A stretch of DNA of 64,000 nt from an uncultured cyanobacterium (GCA_903848645.1 CAINGU010000086.1:1-64000), one strand, 5' to 3'; shown: positions 18,683 to 28,807, numbered from the stretch's first letter. Notes: generated by a model not told the origin, from the letters alone. Numbers and translations: made by a program.

Positions 18683-19804
18683 CTAACTTAACTGATTGCG
18701 AAACTTACTCACACTAATACTCAACAACACCACAGCAAAACCAAGTAATGCTAAAACATGAATCCACAACACATCTAAACCAACTCCTTTGAGTAAAATA
18801 CCTCGCACAATTGTGATGTAATGACGAAGAGGATTTAGTAAAGATAGCATTTGAAAAAAAGGAGGCATAGCTTCAATAGGAGAAATTGCCCCAGATGTCT
18901 GCACAATTGGCAAATTAATAAAGAAGGATGTAAGTAATACTTGCTGTTGAGAACGGCAAACAGTGGCTAACATAATTCCTAAACTAATTCCCACGAACAC
19001 ATACATACTTGATAGGGAAATAAATAATAAAAAACTACCTCGAAATGGCAAATTAAATACCACAGTTCCCAAGGTTAAAGCTAACATGACATCTCCCATT
19101 AGCAAGAAAACCAAAGGGACAATTTTTGATAACAATATTTGCCAATTGGCTGCGGGAGTCATTAACAATTGTTCCAAAGTTCCCGTATCTTTCTCTCGCA
19201 CAACAGTGACTGCGGAAACTAATGTACCAATTAATGTTAAAACTAAACCCATTACTCCTGGGACAAAAAACCAACTACTTATAAGTCCAGGATTATAAAG
19301 AAATACGACTTGAGATGATACGGGAGGACTTCGTGTACCTTGTTCTAAACTTAGATTATATTGTTGGACAATTTGATTCATATAGTTAGCAGCAATACCC
19401 GCTGTATTCGCATTCACCGCATCAATAAAAACTTGAATTTCTGCGGATTTTTGTGCCAATTTACGCGGAAAATCTGGGGGAATTATTACCCCTACATCTA
19501 ATTTTCCTTCTTCTACTTGTTGACTTAAATATTTTTCGCTAGTTGGTACAGATTCTAGAGTAAAAATTCGATTTGAAGTCATTGCCGAAATTAGTTCTCG
19601 ACTATCAGCAACATTAGCATAATCAATCACACCCAATTTCAAATTGTGGACATCAGGATTAAGTGCAAATCCATAAAGCAATAATTGAACTGTTGGTGGA
19701 ACTATCAACAAAACAATTAATTGTTTATTTCGTAAAATTTGATTAATTTCTTTTCGCACTAAAGCCCAAAATGGATTATCAAATAATTGAATAATAAATT
19801 TCAT
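18683..19804 (-). CDS. ABC-2 type transporter permease (YbhR/YhhJ-like)
   Basis: The product of about 373 residues starts MKFIIQLFDNPFWALVRKE. It has one N-terminal helix, a large extracytoplasmic domain (about residues 45-175), and five C-terminal helices containing VVREKDTGTLEQLLMTP, the permease coupling segment, and IVQTSGAISPIEAMPP. This is the ABC2_membrane_3 layout used for drug, lipid or polysaccharide export. Longer in-frame starts up to 19906 exist but add sequence unlike the family. No ATPase gene is adjacent; an orphan DrrA-like ATPase lies at 36.5-37.5 kb. It converges with the Rieske gene at 4 bp. Confidence 0.88.
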   Translation of the reverse strand: MKFIIQLFDNPFWALVRKEINQILRNKQLIVLLIVPPTVQLLLYGFALNPDVHNLKLGVIDYANVADSRELISAMTSNRIFTLESVPTSEKYLSQQVEEGKLDVGVIIPPDFPRKLAQKSAEIQVFIDAVNANTAGIAANYMNQIVQQYNLSLEQGTRSPPVSSQVVFLYNPGLISSWFFVPGVMGLVLTLIGTLVSAVTVVREKDTGTLEQLLMTPAANWQILLSKIVPLVFLLMGDVMLALTLGTVVFNLPFRGSFLLFISLSSMYVFVGISLGIMLATVCRSQQQVLLTSFFINLPIVQTSGAISPIEAMPPFFQMLSLLNPLRHYITIVRGILLKGVGLDVLWIHVLALLGFAVVLLSISVSKFRNQLS

Positions 19805-20137
19805 AAAATAGGTAATAGATACAGCACTTCTTCTAACTTGTTGAACCATATCATATAACTCGTTATAAGAGAAAAAGTTTAGTAAGGAAATAGCATCTTT
19901 GAGCAATATCCATCCCTTTTTGCCAAATTATTAAGTCTTTAAAGTCATTAATATCTGACATTCTTTCTGTTCCCTCTAGTTTAGCCTACTAAGTCCGGTA
20001 GAGCCACCATGGTAAAGTTCTGGAAAATATGAATGAACTTAATCTACAATAAAAAAACAGGAATGAAAAATAAGTCGGGGATCTTAATTGCCGTAAACAG
20101 ATAGAATATTCCTCTATCCTCTTGGTGCATAACTACC
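19805..20137. other. Divergent intergenic region between ABC permease and purL
   Basis: It should hold the promoters of both divergent genes. I see no convincing operator or riboswitch. A fragment AAGTCGGGGATCT near 20071 resembles one arm of the inverted repeat inside the cytochrome oxidase operon. Confidence 0.45.
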
Positions 20138-22522
20138 ATGACCACATTTGGTGAAAATCCCTTTTCTCCCCAAGAAATAGCCTCAGAAGGCATAAAACCA
20201 GAAGAATATACCGAAATCGTCCGCCGCTTAGGTCGTCACCCCAACAAAGCCGAATTAGGTATGTTTGGGGTGATGTGGTCAGAACATTGCTGTTATAAAA
20301 ATTCCCGCCCATTACTCAAACAGTTTCCCACCACAGGCCCCCGCATTCTCGTTGGACCCGGTGAAAATGCCGGAGTTGTGGATATCGGCGACGGACTACA
20401 ATTAGCGTTTAAAATAGAATCCCATAACCACCCTTCCGCTGTTGAACCATTTCAAGGTGCTGCAACCGGAGTTGGTGGGATATTAAGAGATATCTTTACC
20501 ATGGGGGCGCGTCCCATAGCCTTATTAAACTCTTTGCGCTTTGGAGATTTGAATGATCCGAAAACCCAAAGATTGTTTACAGGTGTGGTTGCGGGAATCT
20601 CCCATTATGGTAACTGCGTCGGCGTTCCCACCGTTGGTGGTGAAGTCTATTTTGACCCTGCCTATTCTGGAAATCCCCTTGTCAACGTCATGGCTTTGGG
20701 ATTGATGGAAACGTCGGAAATTGTCAAATCAGGGGCTTCAGGCTTCGGAAATCCCGTGCTGTATGTGGGTTCAACCACCGGACGGGATGGCATGGGAGGC
20801 GCAAGTTTTGCCAGTGCGGAATTAACTGATGAATCAATGGATAACCGTCCCGCTGTGCAAGTAGGAGATCCATTTGTCGAAAAGTCCTTAATTGAAGCTT
20901 GTTTAGAGGCATTTAAAACCGGGGCTGTAGTTGCGGCACAGGATATGGGGGCTGCGGGTATCACCTGTTCAACTTCCGAAATGGCTGCTAAAGGTGGTGT
21001 GGGGATTGACTTCGATTTAGATAAAATTCCGGTGCGAGAATCGGGAATGATTCCTTATGAATACCTGCTTTCAGAATCTCAAGAACGAATGTTGTTTGTT
21101 GCCGAAAAAGGACGAGAACAGGAATTAATTGATATTTTCCACCGTTGGGGACTGCAAGCGGTAGTTGCGGGGACGGTAATTGCAGAACCCATTGTCAGAA
21201 TTTGGTTTCAGGGGAAAATAGCTGCCGAAATTCCGGCTGATGCTTTGGCCGAAAATACGCCTTTGTATGAAAGAGAATTATTAACAGAAGCCCCGGAATA
21301 TGCCCAAAAAGCATGGCAATGGACAAGTGATAGTTTACCTGTTTGCAATGTTGCGGGAATTGAAATTGCGGGAAGTCTGCAAAGTTGGAATCAGATTTTA
21401 TTGACTTTGCTAGATACTCCCTCCATTGCTTCTAAAAGCTGGGTTTATCGTCAATATGACCATCAAGTTCAGAATAACACCGTATTGTTACCCGGTGGTG
21501 CTGATGCTGCTGTTATTCGTATCCGTCCCTTAGAAGAACCCCAAAATCTAAAATCCAAAATCCAAAATCCAAAATCGGGCGTTGCTGCTACGGTAGATTG
21601 TAATTCTCGTTATGTCTATCTTGACCCTTATGAAGGGGCGAAGGCAGTAGTAGCCGAAGCTGCCCGGAATCTTAGCTGTGTGGGCGCTGAACCCATCGCT
21701 GTGACAGATAACCTCAATTTTGGTAGTCCAGAAAAACCCATTGGTTATTGGCAATTAGCGTCCGCTTGTCGGGGTTTGAGTGAAGGTTGTCGGGAGTTGG
21801 GAACGCCGGTAACTGGGGGAAATGTCTCTCTCTACAATGAAACTTTTGACGCGGAAGGTAATCCTCAACCAATTTATCCGACTCCGGTTGTGGGTATGGT
21901 GGGTTTGATTCCTGATTTAACCAAAATTTGCGGACAAGGTTGGCAAAATGTAGGTGATATAATTTATTTACTTGGTGTCCCAATTCAATCCAAAATCCAA
22001 AATCTAAAATCTAAAATAGAACTGGGTGCTTCTGAATATTTGGCAACTATTCATCATACGATCGCTGGTAAGCCCCCTAGAATTGATTTTGATTTAGAAC
22101 GGCTGGTGCAAAAAGCTTGTCGTGACGGTATTCGCGCTGGTTGGGTAAATTCTGCCCATGATTCGGCTGAAGGTGGTGTGGCTGTTGCTATAGCGGAATC
22201 TTGTCTTTCTGGGAATTTGGGGGCGGAAATTAATTTCCCAATTACTACAAATCACGATTCCCGTTTTGATGAAGTTCTTTTTGGTGAAGGTGGGGCGAGA
22301 ATTTTAGTTTCTGTGAGTGAAGAAAACCAAGAAAAATGGGAATCCTATTTACACAGAACTCTGCCAGAGAATTGGCAAAAACTGGGAACAGTGGCTAATT
22401 TTGGCAATTTGGAGATTTTAACCGCAGATAACCACAAGTTACTCCAGGTTAGTCTCGAAGATATGAGCGATCGCTATTCTTTGTCAATCTCCAAACGTCT
22501 CGCTATCTACAGCCCTACCTAA
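20138..22522 (+). CDS. purL: Phosphoribosylformylglycinamidine synthase subunit PurL
   Basis: PurL catalyses the fourth step of purine synthesis with PurQ and PurS. The 794-residue protein shows the small-PurL features: [54 protein letters not shown], the Mg-ATP region [16 protein letters not shown], and a second AIRS-like half with [11 protein letters not shown] and [10 protein letters not shown]. Two low-complexity insertions ([12 protein letters not shown] near residue 470, and [12 protein letters not shown] near residue 620) are the translations of heptamer arrays. The frame stays open across both, so the gene seems functional. Confidence 0.97.
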   Translation: MTTFGENPFSPQEIASEGIKPEEYTEIVRRLGRHPNKAELGMFGVMWSEHCCYKNSRPLLKQFPTTGPRILVGPGENAGVVDIGDGLQLAFKIESHNHPSAVEPFQGAATGVGGILRDIFTMGARPIALLNSLRFGDLNDPKTQRLFTGVVAGISHYGNCVGVPTVGGEVYFDPAYSGNPLVNVMALGLMETSEIVKSGASGFGNPVLYVGSTTGRDGMGGASFASAELTDESMDNRPAVQVGDPFVEKSLIEACLEAFKTGAVVAAQDMGAAGITCSTSEMAAKGGVGIDFDLDKIPVRESGMIPYEYLLSESQERMLFVAEKGREQELIDIFHRWGLQAVVAGTVIAEPIVRIWFQGKIAAEIPADALAENTPLYERELLTEAPEYAQKAWQWTSDSLPVCNVAGIEIAGSLQSWNQILLTLLDTPSIASKSWVYRQYDHQVQNNTVLLPGGADAAVIRIRPLEEPQNLKSKIQNPKSGVAATVDCNSRYVYLDPYEGAKAVVAEAARNLSCVGAEPIAVTDNLNFGSPEKPIGYWQLASACRGLSEGCRELGTPVTGGNVSLYNETFDAEGNPQPIYPTPVVGMVGLIPDLTKICGQGWQNVGDIIYLLGVPIQSKIQNLKSKIELGASEYLATIHHTIAGKPPRIDFDLERLVQKACRDGIRAGWVNSAHDSAEGGVAVAIAESCLSGNLGAEINFPITTNHDSRFDEVLFGEGGARILVSVSEENQEKWESYLHRTLPENWQKLGTVANFGNLEILTADNHKLLQVSLEDMSDRYSLSISKRLAIYSPT
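21541..21575 (+). repeat. Heptamer array (CCAAAAT)x5 inside purL
   Basis: Four CCAAAAT units and one CTAAAAT are translated in frame as part of the PurL peptide [12 protein letters not shown]. They lie in a loop region just before the conserved segment [15 protein letters not shown]. Confidence 0.9.
21990..22017 (+). repeat. Heptamer array (CCAAAAT/CTAAAAT)x4 inside purL
   Basis: A second array of the same family is translated as [10 protein letters not shown] in the same gene. Confidence 0.9.
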
Positions 22523-22635
22523 CTGCCATCCAAAAATCAAGGATTGAACATGAAAATTTACAATTCATACTCTATCCTTGACCAATTCACTGTAATGTTG
22601 TAGTGGATGGTTAAAGATTTGTTAAGAGACGGGAG

Positions 22636-22658
22636 TAGGGGCGCAGGGCCTGCGCCCA
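22636..22658 (+). repeat. Dispersed GC palindrome, copy 1 of 5
   Basis: The core GGGCGCAGGGCCTGCGCCC forms a 9-bp stem around a single G, preceded by TAG. Identical or near-identical 23-bp copies occur at four other intergenic places in the window. Confidence 0.85.
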
Positions 22659-22677
22659 AGAAAGAGTTAGAAGAATT

Positions 22678-22726
22678 CCCAATTCCCAATTCCCAATCCC
22701 CAGTTCTCAGTACCCAATCCCCAGTG
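22678..22726 (+). repeat. Heptamer array (CCCAATT/CCCAGTT type), 7 units
   Basis: Seven units (CCCAATT, CCCAATT, CCCAATC, CCCAGTT, CTCAGTA, CCCAATC, CCCAGTG) lie 30 bp upstream of the purF start. The purF frame stays open through it, which misleadingly lengthens the gene. Confidence 0.85.
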
Positions 22727-22756
22727 ACTCGACACCCCACCAGGAGCAATACCAGC

Positions 22757-24247
22757 ATGATTCCCATTAATTCGGATGAATACCCCCAAATTGCCAACAA
22801 CCCAATCAACAGTCATGAAGATCGCCCTGACAAGCCCGAAGAAGCTTGTGGTGTGTTTGGCATTTATGCCCCAGAACAAGACGTTGCTAAATTGACCTAC
22901 TTTGGATTGTATGCTCTCCAGCATCGGGGTCAAGAATCTGCTGGGATTGCGACCTTTGAGGGTTCTCATGTCCACCAGCACAAAGATATGGGCTTGGTTT
23001 CTCAAGTCTTCAATGAAACCATCTTAGATCAATTACCCGGAAATTTGGCAGTTGGTCATACTCGCTATTCCACCACCGGTTCTAGTCGCAAAGTTAACGC
23101 CCAACCCGCTGTAGTGGAAACTCGTTTGGGTTTATTAGCATTAGCACACAATGGTAATTTAGTCAATACCGTAAAATTGCGGGAAGAATTACTCAAAGAT
23201 AAGTTTAACTTAATCACGACAACCGACTCAGAAATGATTGCTTATGCGATCGCTCAAGAAGTCAACGCTGGTGTAGATTGGGTAACAGGTGCTATCAGTG
23301 CCTTTCATCGCTGCGAGGGTGCATTTAGCCTGACTATTGCCACACCAGAAGGTATTATGGGAGTCCGTGACCCCAATGGTATTCGTCCCTTAGTAATTGG
23401 TACATTAGATAGTCAACCTCTCAGGTACGTTCTTGCTTCCGAAACCTGCGGTTTAGATATCATCGGTGCAGAATATCTGCGTGATGTCCAACCAGGAGAA
23501 TTAGTTTGGATTACTGAAACTGGTTTAGAATCATTTCAATGGCATCAACAATCAGAACGCAAACTTTGTATCTTTGAAATGATCTATTTTGCCCGTCCTG
23601 ATAGCCTCATGCACAACGAAACATTATACAGTTATCGAATGCGGTTAGGACGGAAAATGGCGGCAGAAGCCCCCGTAGAAGCTGATTTAGTCTTCGGTGT
23701 TCCTGATTCTGGTATCCCTGCGGCCATTGGCTTTTCCCAAGCTTCTGGCATAGCGTATGGTGAGGGACTGATTAAAAATCGCTACGTCGGCCGCACCTTT
23801 ATTCAACCTACCCAAGCCATGCGGGAGTCAGGGATTAAAATGAAATTAAACCCCCTCAAAGATGTTTTATTCGGTAAGCGGGTTGTAATTATTGATGATT
23901 CCATTGTCCGGGGAACTACTAGCCGCAAACTTGTTCAAGCCTTGCGTGATGCTGGTGTAGCGGAAGTCCACATGAGAATTTCTTCTCCTCCTGTAACTCA
24001 TCCTTGTTTCTATGGTATTGATACCGATACGCAAGATCAATTAATTGCTGCTACGAAGTCAGTCGAGGAAATAGCCAAACAATTACAAGTTGATAGTTTA
24101 GCTTATTTGAGTTGGGAAGGAATGCTAGAAACAACCAGAGAAGATACTAATAGTTTTTGTTCGGCTTGTTTTACTGGTGATTATCCTGTGGCTATTCCTG
24201 AAAAAATGAAGCGTTCTAAGTTGATTTTGGAAAAGGTTGTAGTTTAG
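22757..24247 (+). CDS. purF: Amidophosphoribosyltransferase
   Basis: PurF makes phosphoribosylamine, the committed step of purine synthesis. I chose the ATG preceded by AGGAG; an upstream start at 22607 would translate a GC palindrome and a heptamer array. After a propeptide of about 30 residues comes the Ntn-nucleophile cysteine in EACGVFGIYAPEQ. The glutaminase domain (QHRGQESAGI, GHTRYSTTG, LAHNGNLVN) precedes the PRTase domain (VFGVPDSGIPAAIGF, VVIIDDSIVRGTTSRKL). The C-terminal FCSACFTGDYPV fits the [4Fe-4S] type of enzyme known from Bacillus subtilis. It directly follows purL, the usual cyanobacterial pair. Confidence 0.96.
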   Translation: MIPINSDEYPQIANNPINSHEDRPDKPEEACGVFGIYAPEQDVAKLTYFGLYALQHRGQESAGIATFEGSHVHQHKDMGLVSQVFNETILDQLPGNLAVGHTRYSTTGSSRKVNAQPAVVETRLGLLALAHNGNLVNTVKLREELLKDKFNLITTTDSEMIAYAIAQEVNAGVDWVTGAISAFHRCEGAFSLTIATPEGIMGVRDPNGIRPLVIGTLDSQPLRYVLASETCGLDIIGAEYLRDVQPGELVWITETGLESFQWHQQSERKLCIFEMIYFARPDSLMHNETLYSYRMRLGRKMAAEAPVEADLVFGVPDSGIPAAIGFSQASGIAYGEGLIKNRYVGRTFIQPTQAMRESGIKMKLNPLKDVLFGKRVVIIDDSIVRGTTSRKLVQALRDAGVAEVHMRISSPPVTHPCFYGIDTDTQDQLIAATKSVEEIAKQLQVDSLAYLSWEGMLETTREDTNSFCSACFTGDYPVAIPEKMKRSKLILEKVVV

Positions 24248-24399
24248 AAAATTGGGAAGATCCAAGAAGTAATTAAATTGATAATTGATAATTTATAATT
24301 GTCAATTGTCAATTATTTGGTAGAGGTGGAATTTTGATGCACACAATGACATCTAATACGCATTAAATAGCAGTAGTCATCTATCTCAATGTTCTCTAA

Positions 24400-24921
24400 T
24401 CATTTCTTTCGTTTTCCTTTAGGTTGATACTTCGCACCTCTCAGAAAATCACCTAAATCGGAGTTTCTACTAATGTCATAGTTACCTTCTTTAAACTTAT
24501 CCTTTAATTCTTTTTTATATTTATCCAGTTCTTGTGGTACAGAACTATTAGATAAAATATAGGTTTTTGCAGTAAAATTTAATGATGGATCAGATTGTTT
24601 TAGAGCTTTATTAAAGTAGGTATATGTATTTATAACCTGCTCTTTTGCTTTTTTGATATCACCACCCTTCAATTCTATAAAGCAGATAATCCTTTCATTG
24701 TCTTTTGCATAAAATACGATTAAATCACAGATTTTCATCCCTTCTTGATCTAATCCTAATAGTTGACGAAACTTACAATTAGGGTTTGATTTCTCGTCTA
24801 TATGAAAAAAGAGAACTGTTTCACCACTTGCTGGTTGTAAACTTACTTCTACTCCATCTTCTTTATGACTTGTTTTCCCTGGTAGCAAACAACATGATAA
24901 CAATAAAGTATTGAAAGGCAT
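24400..24921 (-). CDS. PD-(D/E)XK-like putative nuclease, partner of the ATPase gene
   Basis: I chose MPFNTLLLSCCLLPG as start because it has AGGAG upstream; the longer frame overlaps the ATPase gene. The 173-residue soluble protein has D66 in CDLIVFYAKD and E83-L-K85 in CFIELKGGD. An Asp about 16 residues before an E-x-K on a beta strand is the pattern of PD-(D/E)XK nucleases. The tail is basic (KYQPKGKRKK). It follows the ATPase by 37 bp on the same strand, which suggests one transcript. I recognise no named family. A nuclease effector of a two-gene defence module is inference. Confidence 0.6.
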   Translation of the reverse strand: MPFNTLLLSCCLLPGKTSHKEDGVEVSLQPASGETVLFFHIDEKSNPNCKFRQLLGLDQEGMKICDLIVFYAKDNERIICFIELKGGDIKKAKEQVINTYTYFNKALKQSDPSLNFTAKTYILSNSSVPQELDKYKKELKDKFKEGNYDISRNSDLGDFLRGAKYQPKGKRKK

Positions 24922-24958
24922 TTTAAAATCACTCCTGAATTTAAGATTATAAGAGTGA

Positions 24959-26356
24959 TTATGGGAAAATATGAGAAATGTCATCTGAGACATTCCCAAA
25001 TGTTCCCCAATCTATCCTACCATTTTCATGTAGGATATTTTTAGCTGTACCATCTTCAAATAGATATACAGAAACTTTTTCTTGAGGAATAAAAGCGTCT
25101 GTTCGCTCTAAATAAAATCGTTCTTTGAGACTTTCTTTATCTTCATATTTAGCAGCTTTCATTAAATTAGAAAGATGATCAACAATATAAGGACTATGAG
25201 TTGTAATTAACACTTTCAAACCTGCTTGAACTAACATTGCTAAAAATTCCGTAATTTCTACTTGTGCTGCTGGATGTAAATTCATTTCGGGTTCATCAAT
25301 GATCAGTAATTCATTTGGTAAAGCTAAATGACGCAAGTACAAAACTAAAGGAGCTAATTCTTTTACCATTGAAGAAGAAACCGCCATTTCTAATTTAACA
25401 TTTTCCGATGGTTGATAAAGTATTTCTTGATCAAACCCAGAGTCATCAACATTTACTTTTCCTCCCAAAATATCATTTTCTAATATCTCTGCTAATCGAA
25501 TATATTCTGAAACTTGTGGGTAAATTTGTATTTCTTCTTCCCTATCAGTAAATGTTTTGACATATACACTTTCTAGTGTAAATTTTAAATCTTGTACTGG
25601 TACACTTAATATTCTGGGTACAATATTTTCTCCATTTTCATCAACATCTTCAAAATATTCATAATCTTGGATTTTTGTGGCTGAAGAAAAGAATGGTATA
25701 ACTCCTGTTCTTTCCGTAGGTAATATATAAGTTTCTGAATAGAAAGACCTGTGAATTATCCCAAAAGTTTCTTGAAGCAAAATTTGTTCAAATACTCTTT
25801 TAGGCAATTTTTTAAAAATACTTTCTTCAGAAACTGAAACTATATAAAAATAAATACTATTTTCACCTAATTCTTTAAGTATATTGAGAGTGTTTTTACT
25901 TGAAGAACCAAAATAAAATTGTTGTTTTGAAACATGACTTTTGATATTATCAAATATTTCTTGTTTAGCTTCTGCTAAATCAAAATTAATTTTCATCTTT
26001 TCAAAATCAACACGCTCTGTTGCTAGAAATTTGTTCATCCAGCTATGAGCCAAATTAGAAACATCATTAATATATAATTCAGCATATTCTTCAGCAAAAT
26101 CTATTAAATCAATCCGAACCGTTCCTTCTTGTAAAAATTCTTCAACTGCATTATCTATAATTGAATATCTCTGTTTAGTGTTTTTATCAATATAAGCTTG
26201 CCAATACCTCTCACATCCATATTCACCTAAAATAGATGCTAAAGTATAAGCTGTCCAAGTTTTCCCTGTTCCATTACCACCAATAAAGACAGTTAAAGGC
26301 TTTAAATCAATTTCTGCCTTTTCAATAACGCCTAAATTAGCAATTTCTATTTTCAT
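24959..26356 (-). CDS. AAA (ABC/OLD-like) ATPase, first gene of a putative defence cassette
   Basis: The 465-residue protein begins with the SMC/OLD-like first strand (MKIEIANLGVIEKAEIDLKPL) and Walker A GGNGTGKT (residues 26-33). About 315 residues later comes Walker B LLIIDEPEMNLHP, then the switch histidine in LITTHSPYIVDHL. This split arrangement, with a helical insertion between, is the AAA_15/AAA_21 class found in OLD, Gabija, Septu, PARIS and similar systems. No TOPRIM or HNH domain is fused. The nuclease-like gene follows directly. Both genes are AT-rich and lie on the 3' side of tRNA-Ser, a common integration neighbourhood. Confidence 0.85.
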   Translation of the reverse strand: MKIEIANLGVIEKAEIDLKPLTVFIGGNGTGKTWTAYTLASILGEYGCERYWQAYIDKNTKQRYSIIDNAVEEFLQEGTVRIDLIDFAEEYAELYINDVSNLAHSWMNKFLATERVDFEKMKINFDLAEAKQEIFDNIKSHVSKQQFYFGSSSKNTLNILKELGENSIYFYIVSVSEESIFKKLPKRVFEQILLQETFGIIHRSFYSETYILPTERTGVIPFFSSATKIQDYEYFEDVDENGENIVPRILSVPVQDLKFTLESVYVKTFTDREEEIQIYPQVSEYIRLAEILENDILGGKVNVDDSGFDQEILYQPSENVKLEMAVSSSMVKELAPLVLYLRHLALPNELLIIDEPEMNLHPAAQVEITEFLAMLVQAGLKVLITTHSPYIVDHLSNLMKAAKYEDKESLKERFYLERTDAFIPQEKVSVYLFEDGTAKNILHENGRIDWGTFGNVSDDISHIFP

Positions 26357-26584
26357 GGCAAATTTAATTTTAATTAGGGTTAAGAATATACAATTGACTA
26401 CACCCTACCATTATTCGTAAATTCAGCAAATCATACCTATTACTGAATTACATATCTGAAAGGTTATATCTGGAATCATAGCAAAGCTGACTCTTACCTT
26501 ACAGCAGATTTTATATTTCAAAACTAAACTCTTACGCTCTTCTTGGCGACTTTGCGCCTTTGCGTGAGACAAAAACTAAAAAAA

Positions 26585-26669
26585 CGGAGAGGGGGAGATT
26601 CGAACTCCCGGAAGCTTTCACTTCACCTGATTTCAAGTCAGGCGCAATCGACCACTCTGCCACCTCTCC
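26585..26669 (-). tRNA. tRNA-Ser (anticodon UGA)
   Basis: On the minus strand the acceptor arms GGAGAGG and CCTCTCC pair perfectly. The anticodon loop reads CTTGAAA with anticodon TGA between stems CCTGA-like halves (CCTGA/TCAGG). A long variable arm (GTGAAGTGAAAGCTTCC region) and the T arm GGGAGTTCGAATCTCCC confirm serine. The discriminator base is G and the 3' CCA is not encoded. Confidence 0.95.
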
Positions 26670-26727
26670 AGATTATTTGCCAGAATTGTAGAATACAAAA
26701 ACTGACAAATAACATCATAACATATAA

Positions 26728-27657
26728 TTACAGAATTGGCACTACTGAAACTGAAGAATTATAAAAAACTTCCTCAGTAGCCACCTGGTAATCCTGATCC
26801 ACCCAAACCAGAGCAGCTTTTGTAACCAGACCCCCCTCCAAATCAACCAGAGAAAAATTCCGTAACTTCAACCCGTCTTGGTGAATAATCCGGGGGACAG
26901 TAGCCGCGTTTAAGTAAATAGTTCCTTCTGGACTTCTAAACACAGCCTTCCGTTGGATTTTCTTAGTATGGCGCAGAGTCCGGTGCATATGACCAAAAGC
27001 CACTAGAGAAACAGTTTTCTTCAGGTTGAGACTTTGAGAAATTGCTTCTGCGAAATCAGGATCACCAAAATCACCGCCAATAGGATGCCAATCTTTGCCA
27101 CAAGGGTCCTCAGCGCGATCGCCCAAACCACTTGGTCCATTGTGTCCGAGAAAAATAATATTGTCATAAGTAACACTTTTTACAACCTTAACGATTTTAT
27201 CTGCGGACTCCTCCAAACTAGAGACCCCATACCGTTCTTGACACATTTGGGCAAATCGCCATTCGGGTCCTCCCCAGGTAAAAGGACGACCACCCACCAC
27301 AGTTAAATTCCACTGGGGAAAATCCAACTTACCATAACCGACTTGAGCAGATCCCAATAAATCTAATTGTTCCTGTACCCAGTCTTCCTTGGTGCGGTCA
27401 TAAGGACATTTTTTGCGTCCCCATTCAGTTGCCGAGTACCAGGCATCGTGATTGCCCATTACCGCTGCTTTGGGAATATCTAAGGAAGCGATCGCTTTTA
27501 CCACTTCCACCGACTCATTCCCGAAATCGCCGACAAATAACACTAAGTCAACATCGAGATGCTTGAGTGCTATGCCGTCTTCCACTTCCCATTGGTCGTG
27601 AACATCGCCAATTACAGCAATTTTCAAGGTTATTGATTGAGTTTTCTGACTGGTCAT
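26728..27657 (-). CDS. Calcineurin-like metallophosphoesterase (TIGR04168 type)
   Basis: The 309-residue product shows all metallophosphoesterase motifs in order: IGDVHDQW, LFVGDFGNESVE, MGNHDAWYS, FLGHNGPSGLG and AFGHMHRTLRH. These residues bind two metal ions. The extended middle region (CGKDWHPIGGDFGDPDFAEA) fits the family shared by cyanobacteria and plastids and known as TIGR04168. The substrate is unknown. It is cytosolic, with no signal peptide. It is divergent from nadA, with a 151-bp gap. Confidence 0.9.
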   Translation of the reverse strand: MTSQKTQSITLKIAVIGDVHDQWEVEDGIALKHLDVDLVLFVGDFGNESVEVVKAIASLDIPKAAVMGNHDAWYSATEWGRKKCPYDRTKEDWVQEQLDLLGSAQVGYGKLDFPQWNLTVVGGRPFTWGGPEWRFAQMCQERYGVSSLEESADKIVKVVKSVTYDNIIFLGHNGPSGLGDRAEDPCGKDWHPIGGDFGDPDFAEAISQSLNLKKTVSLVAFGHMHRTLRHTKKIQRKAVFRSPEGTIYLNAATVPRIIHQDGLKLRNFSLVDLEGGLVTKAALVWVDQDYQVATEEVFYNSSVSVVPIL

Positions 27658-27808
27658 GCCACTTTAAAAAGCCGTATATTTCCAGGATATGAAACTCTAC
27701 CGGATTTGGGCATAAATTGCTAAAATCAATCCCCCCACTATTTTTGGTAAAAACTACTATAATTGAATTCACAACGTAATAATTTGTAACTTAAAGCAGT
27801 TTTTAATT

Positions 27809-28774
27809 GTGTTTACAACTACACTTACTCAACCAAAACCAGGCATTCTGCCATTAGATTTATTTGCTGCTATTGAGCATCTGAAAACAGAACTGAATGC
27901 GGTTATATTAGCCCACTACTATCAAGATCCTGATATTCAAGATATTGCCGACTTTATCGGTGATTCCTTACAATTAGCCAGAGCCGCAGCCAATACCAAA
28001 GCCGATGTAATTGTCTTTGCTGGTGTTCACTTCATGGCCGAAACAGCCAAAATCCTCAACCCTGATAAATTGGTGTTGTTACCAGATATCAATGCAGGTT
28101 GTTCTTTAGCTGATAGTTGTCCTCCCCAAGAGTTTGCAGCTTTCAAAGCCGCACACCCAGACCATTTGGTAATTTCTTATATTAACTGCTCCGCCGAAAT
28201 TAAGGCCATGAGCGATATTATTTGTACCAGTTCCAACGCTGTGAAAATTGTCCAGCAAATACCCAAGGAACAGCCGATTATTTTCGCACCAGATCGGAAC
28301 TTGGGACGGTATGTAATGGAACAAACCGGACGGGAAATGCTGTTATGGCAAGGTAGCTGTATTGTCCATGAAACCTTTTCCGAAAAGAAAATAGTCCAGT
28401 TAAAAATTACACATCCTCACGCGGAAGCGATCGCTCACCCCGAATGTGAAACCAGCGTCTTGCGTCACGCCAGTTATATTGGCTCTACAGCCGCCTTACT
28501 TAATTATTGTCAAACCAGCCCTAGCCAGGAATTCATCGTGGCTACAGAGCCGGGAATCATTCACCAGATGCAAAAACTAGCACCTGACAAACACTTTATT
28601 CCCGCACCCCCCCAAAGTGATTGTAACTGTAACGAATGTCCATTTATGCGACTAAACACCTTAGAAAAACTGTATTTAGCCATGAATTATCGTACCCCAG
28701 AAATTACCTTACCAGCGGAACTCCGCACAGCAGCACTGCGACCAATGCAACGAATGTTAGAAATGAGTCCATAA
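27809..28774 (+). CDS. nadA: Quinolinate synthase
   Basis: NadA condenses iminoaspartate with dihydroxyacetone phosphate to quinolinate, the precursor of NAD. The 321-residue product has the A-type signatures [44 protein letters not shown] and [13 protein letters not shown]. Cysteines expected to bind the [4Fe-4S] cluster include those in [21 protein letters not shown] and CNCNECPFM. The start codon is GTG. Length is normal. No other nad gene is present. Confidence 0.96.
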   Translation: MFTTTLTQPKPGILPLDLFAAIEHLKTELNAVILAHYYQDPDIQDIADFIGDSLQLARAAANTKADVIVFAGVHFMAETAKILNPDKLVLLPDINAGCSLADSCPPQEFAAFKAAHPDHLVISYINCSAEIKAMSDIICTSSNAVKIVQQIPKEQPIIFAPDRNLGRYVMEQTGREMLLWQGSCIVHETFSEKKIVQLKITHPHAEAIAHPECETSVLRHASYIGSTAALLNYCQTSPSQEFIVATEPGIIHQMQKLAPDKHFIPAPPQSDCNCNECPFMRLNTLEKLYLAMNYRTPEITLPAELRTAALRPMQRMLEMSP

Positions 28775-28784
28775 ATAGGGTTGG

Positions 28785-28807
28785 TAGGGGCGCAGGGCCT
28801 GCGCCCA
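28785..28807 (+). repeat. Dispersed GC palindrome, copy 2 of 5
   Basis: The same 23-bp sequence as the copy upstream of purF begins 11 bp after the nadA stop codon. A further inverted element of the type TAGCGTTCACGTAGTGTGCC lies at about 28876-28918. Confidence 0.85.

Noticed and set aside
22607-22756. 50-codon N-terminal extension of PurF
   Set aside because: It translates a GC palindrome and a heptamer array; the ATG at 22757 has AGGAG in front and gives the expected propeptide length.
24250-26585. Attachment-site duplication of the tRNA-Ser 3' end flanking the ATPase/nuclease cassette
   Set aside because: I looked for a second copy of the tRNA 3' sequence on the far side of the cassette and found none, so integration at the tRNA is not demonstrated.
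26543-26764. 73-codon frame across the tRNA-Ser gene
   Set aside because: It runs antisense through the tRNA and has no credible product.
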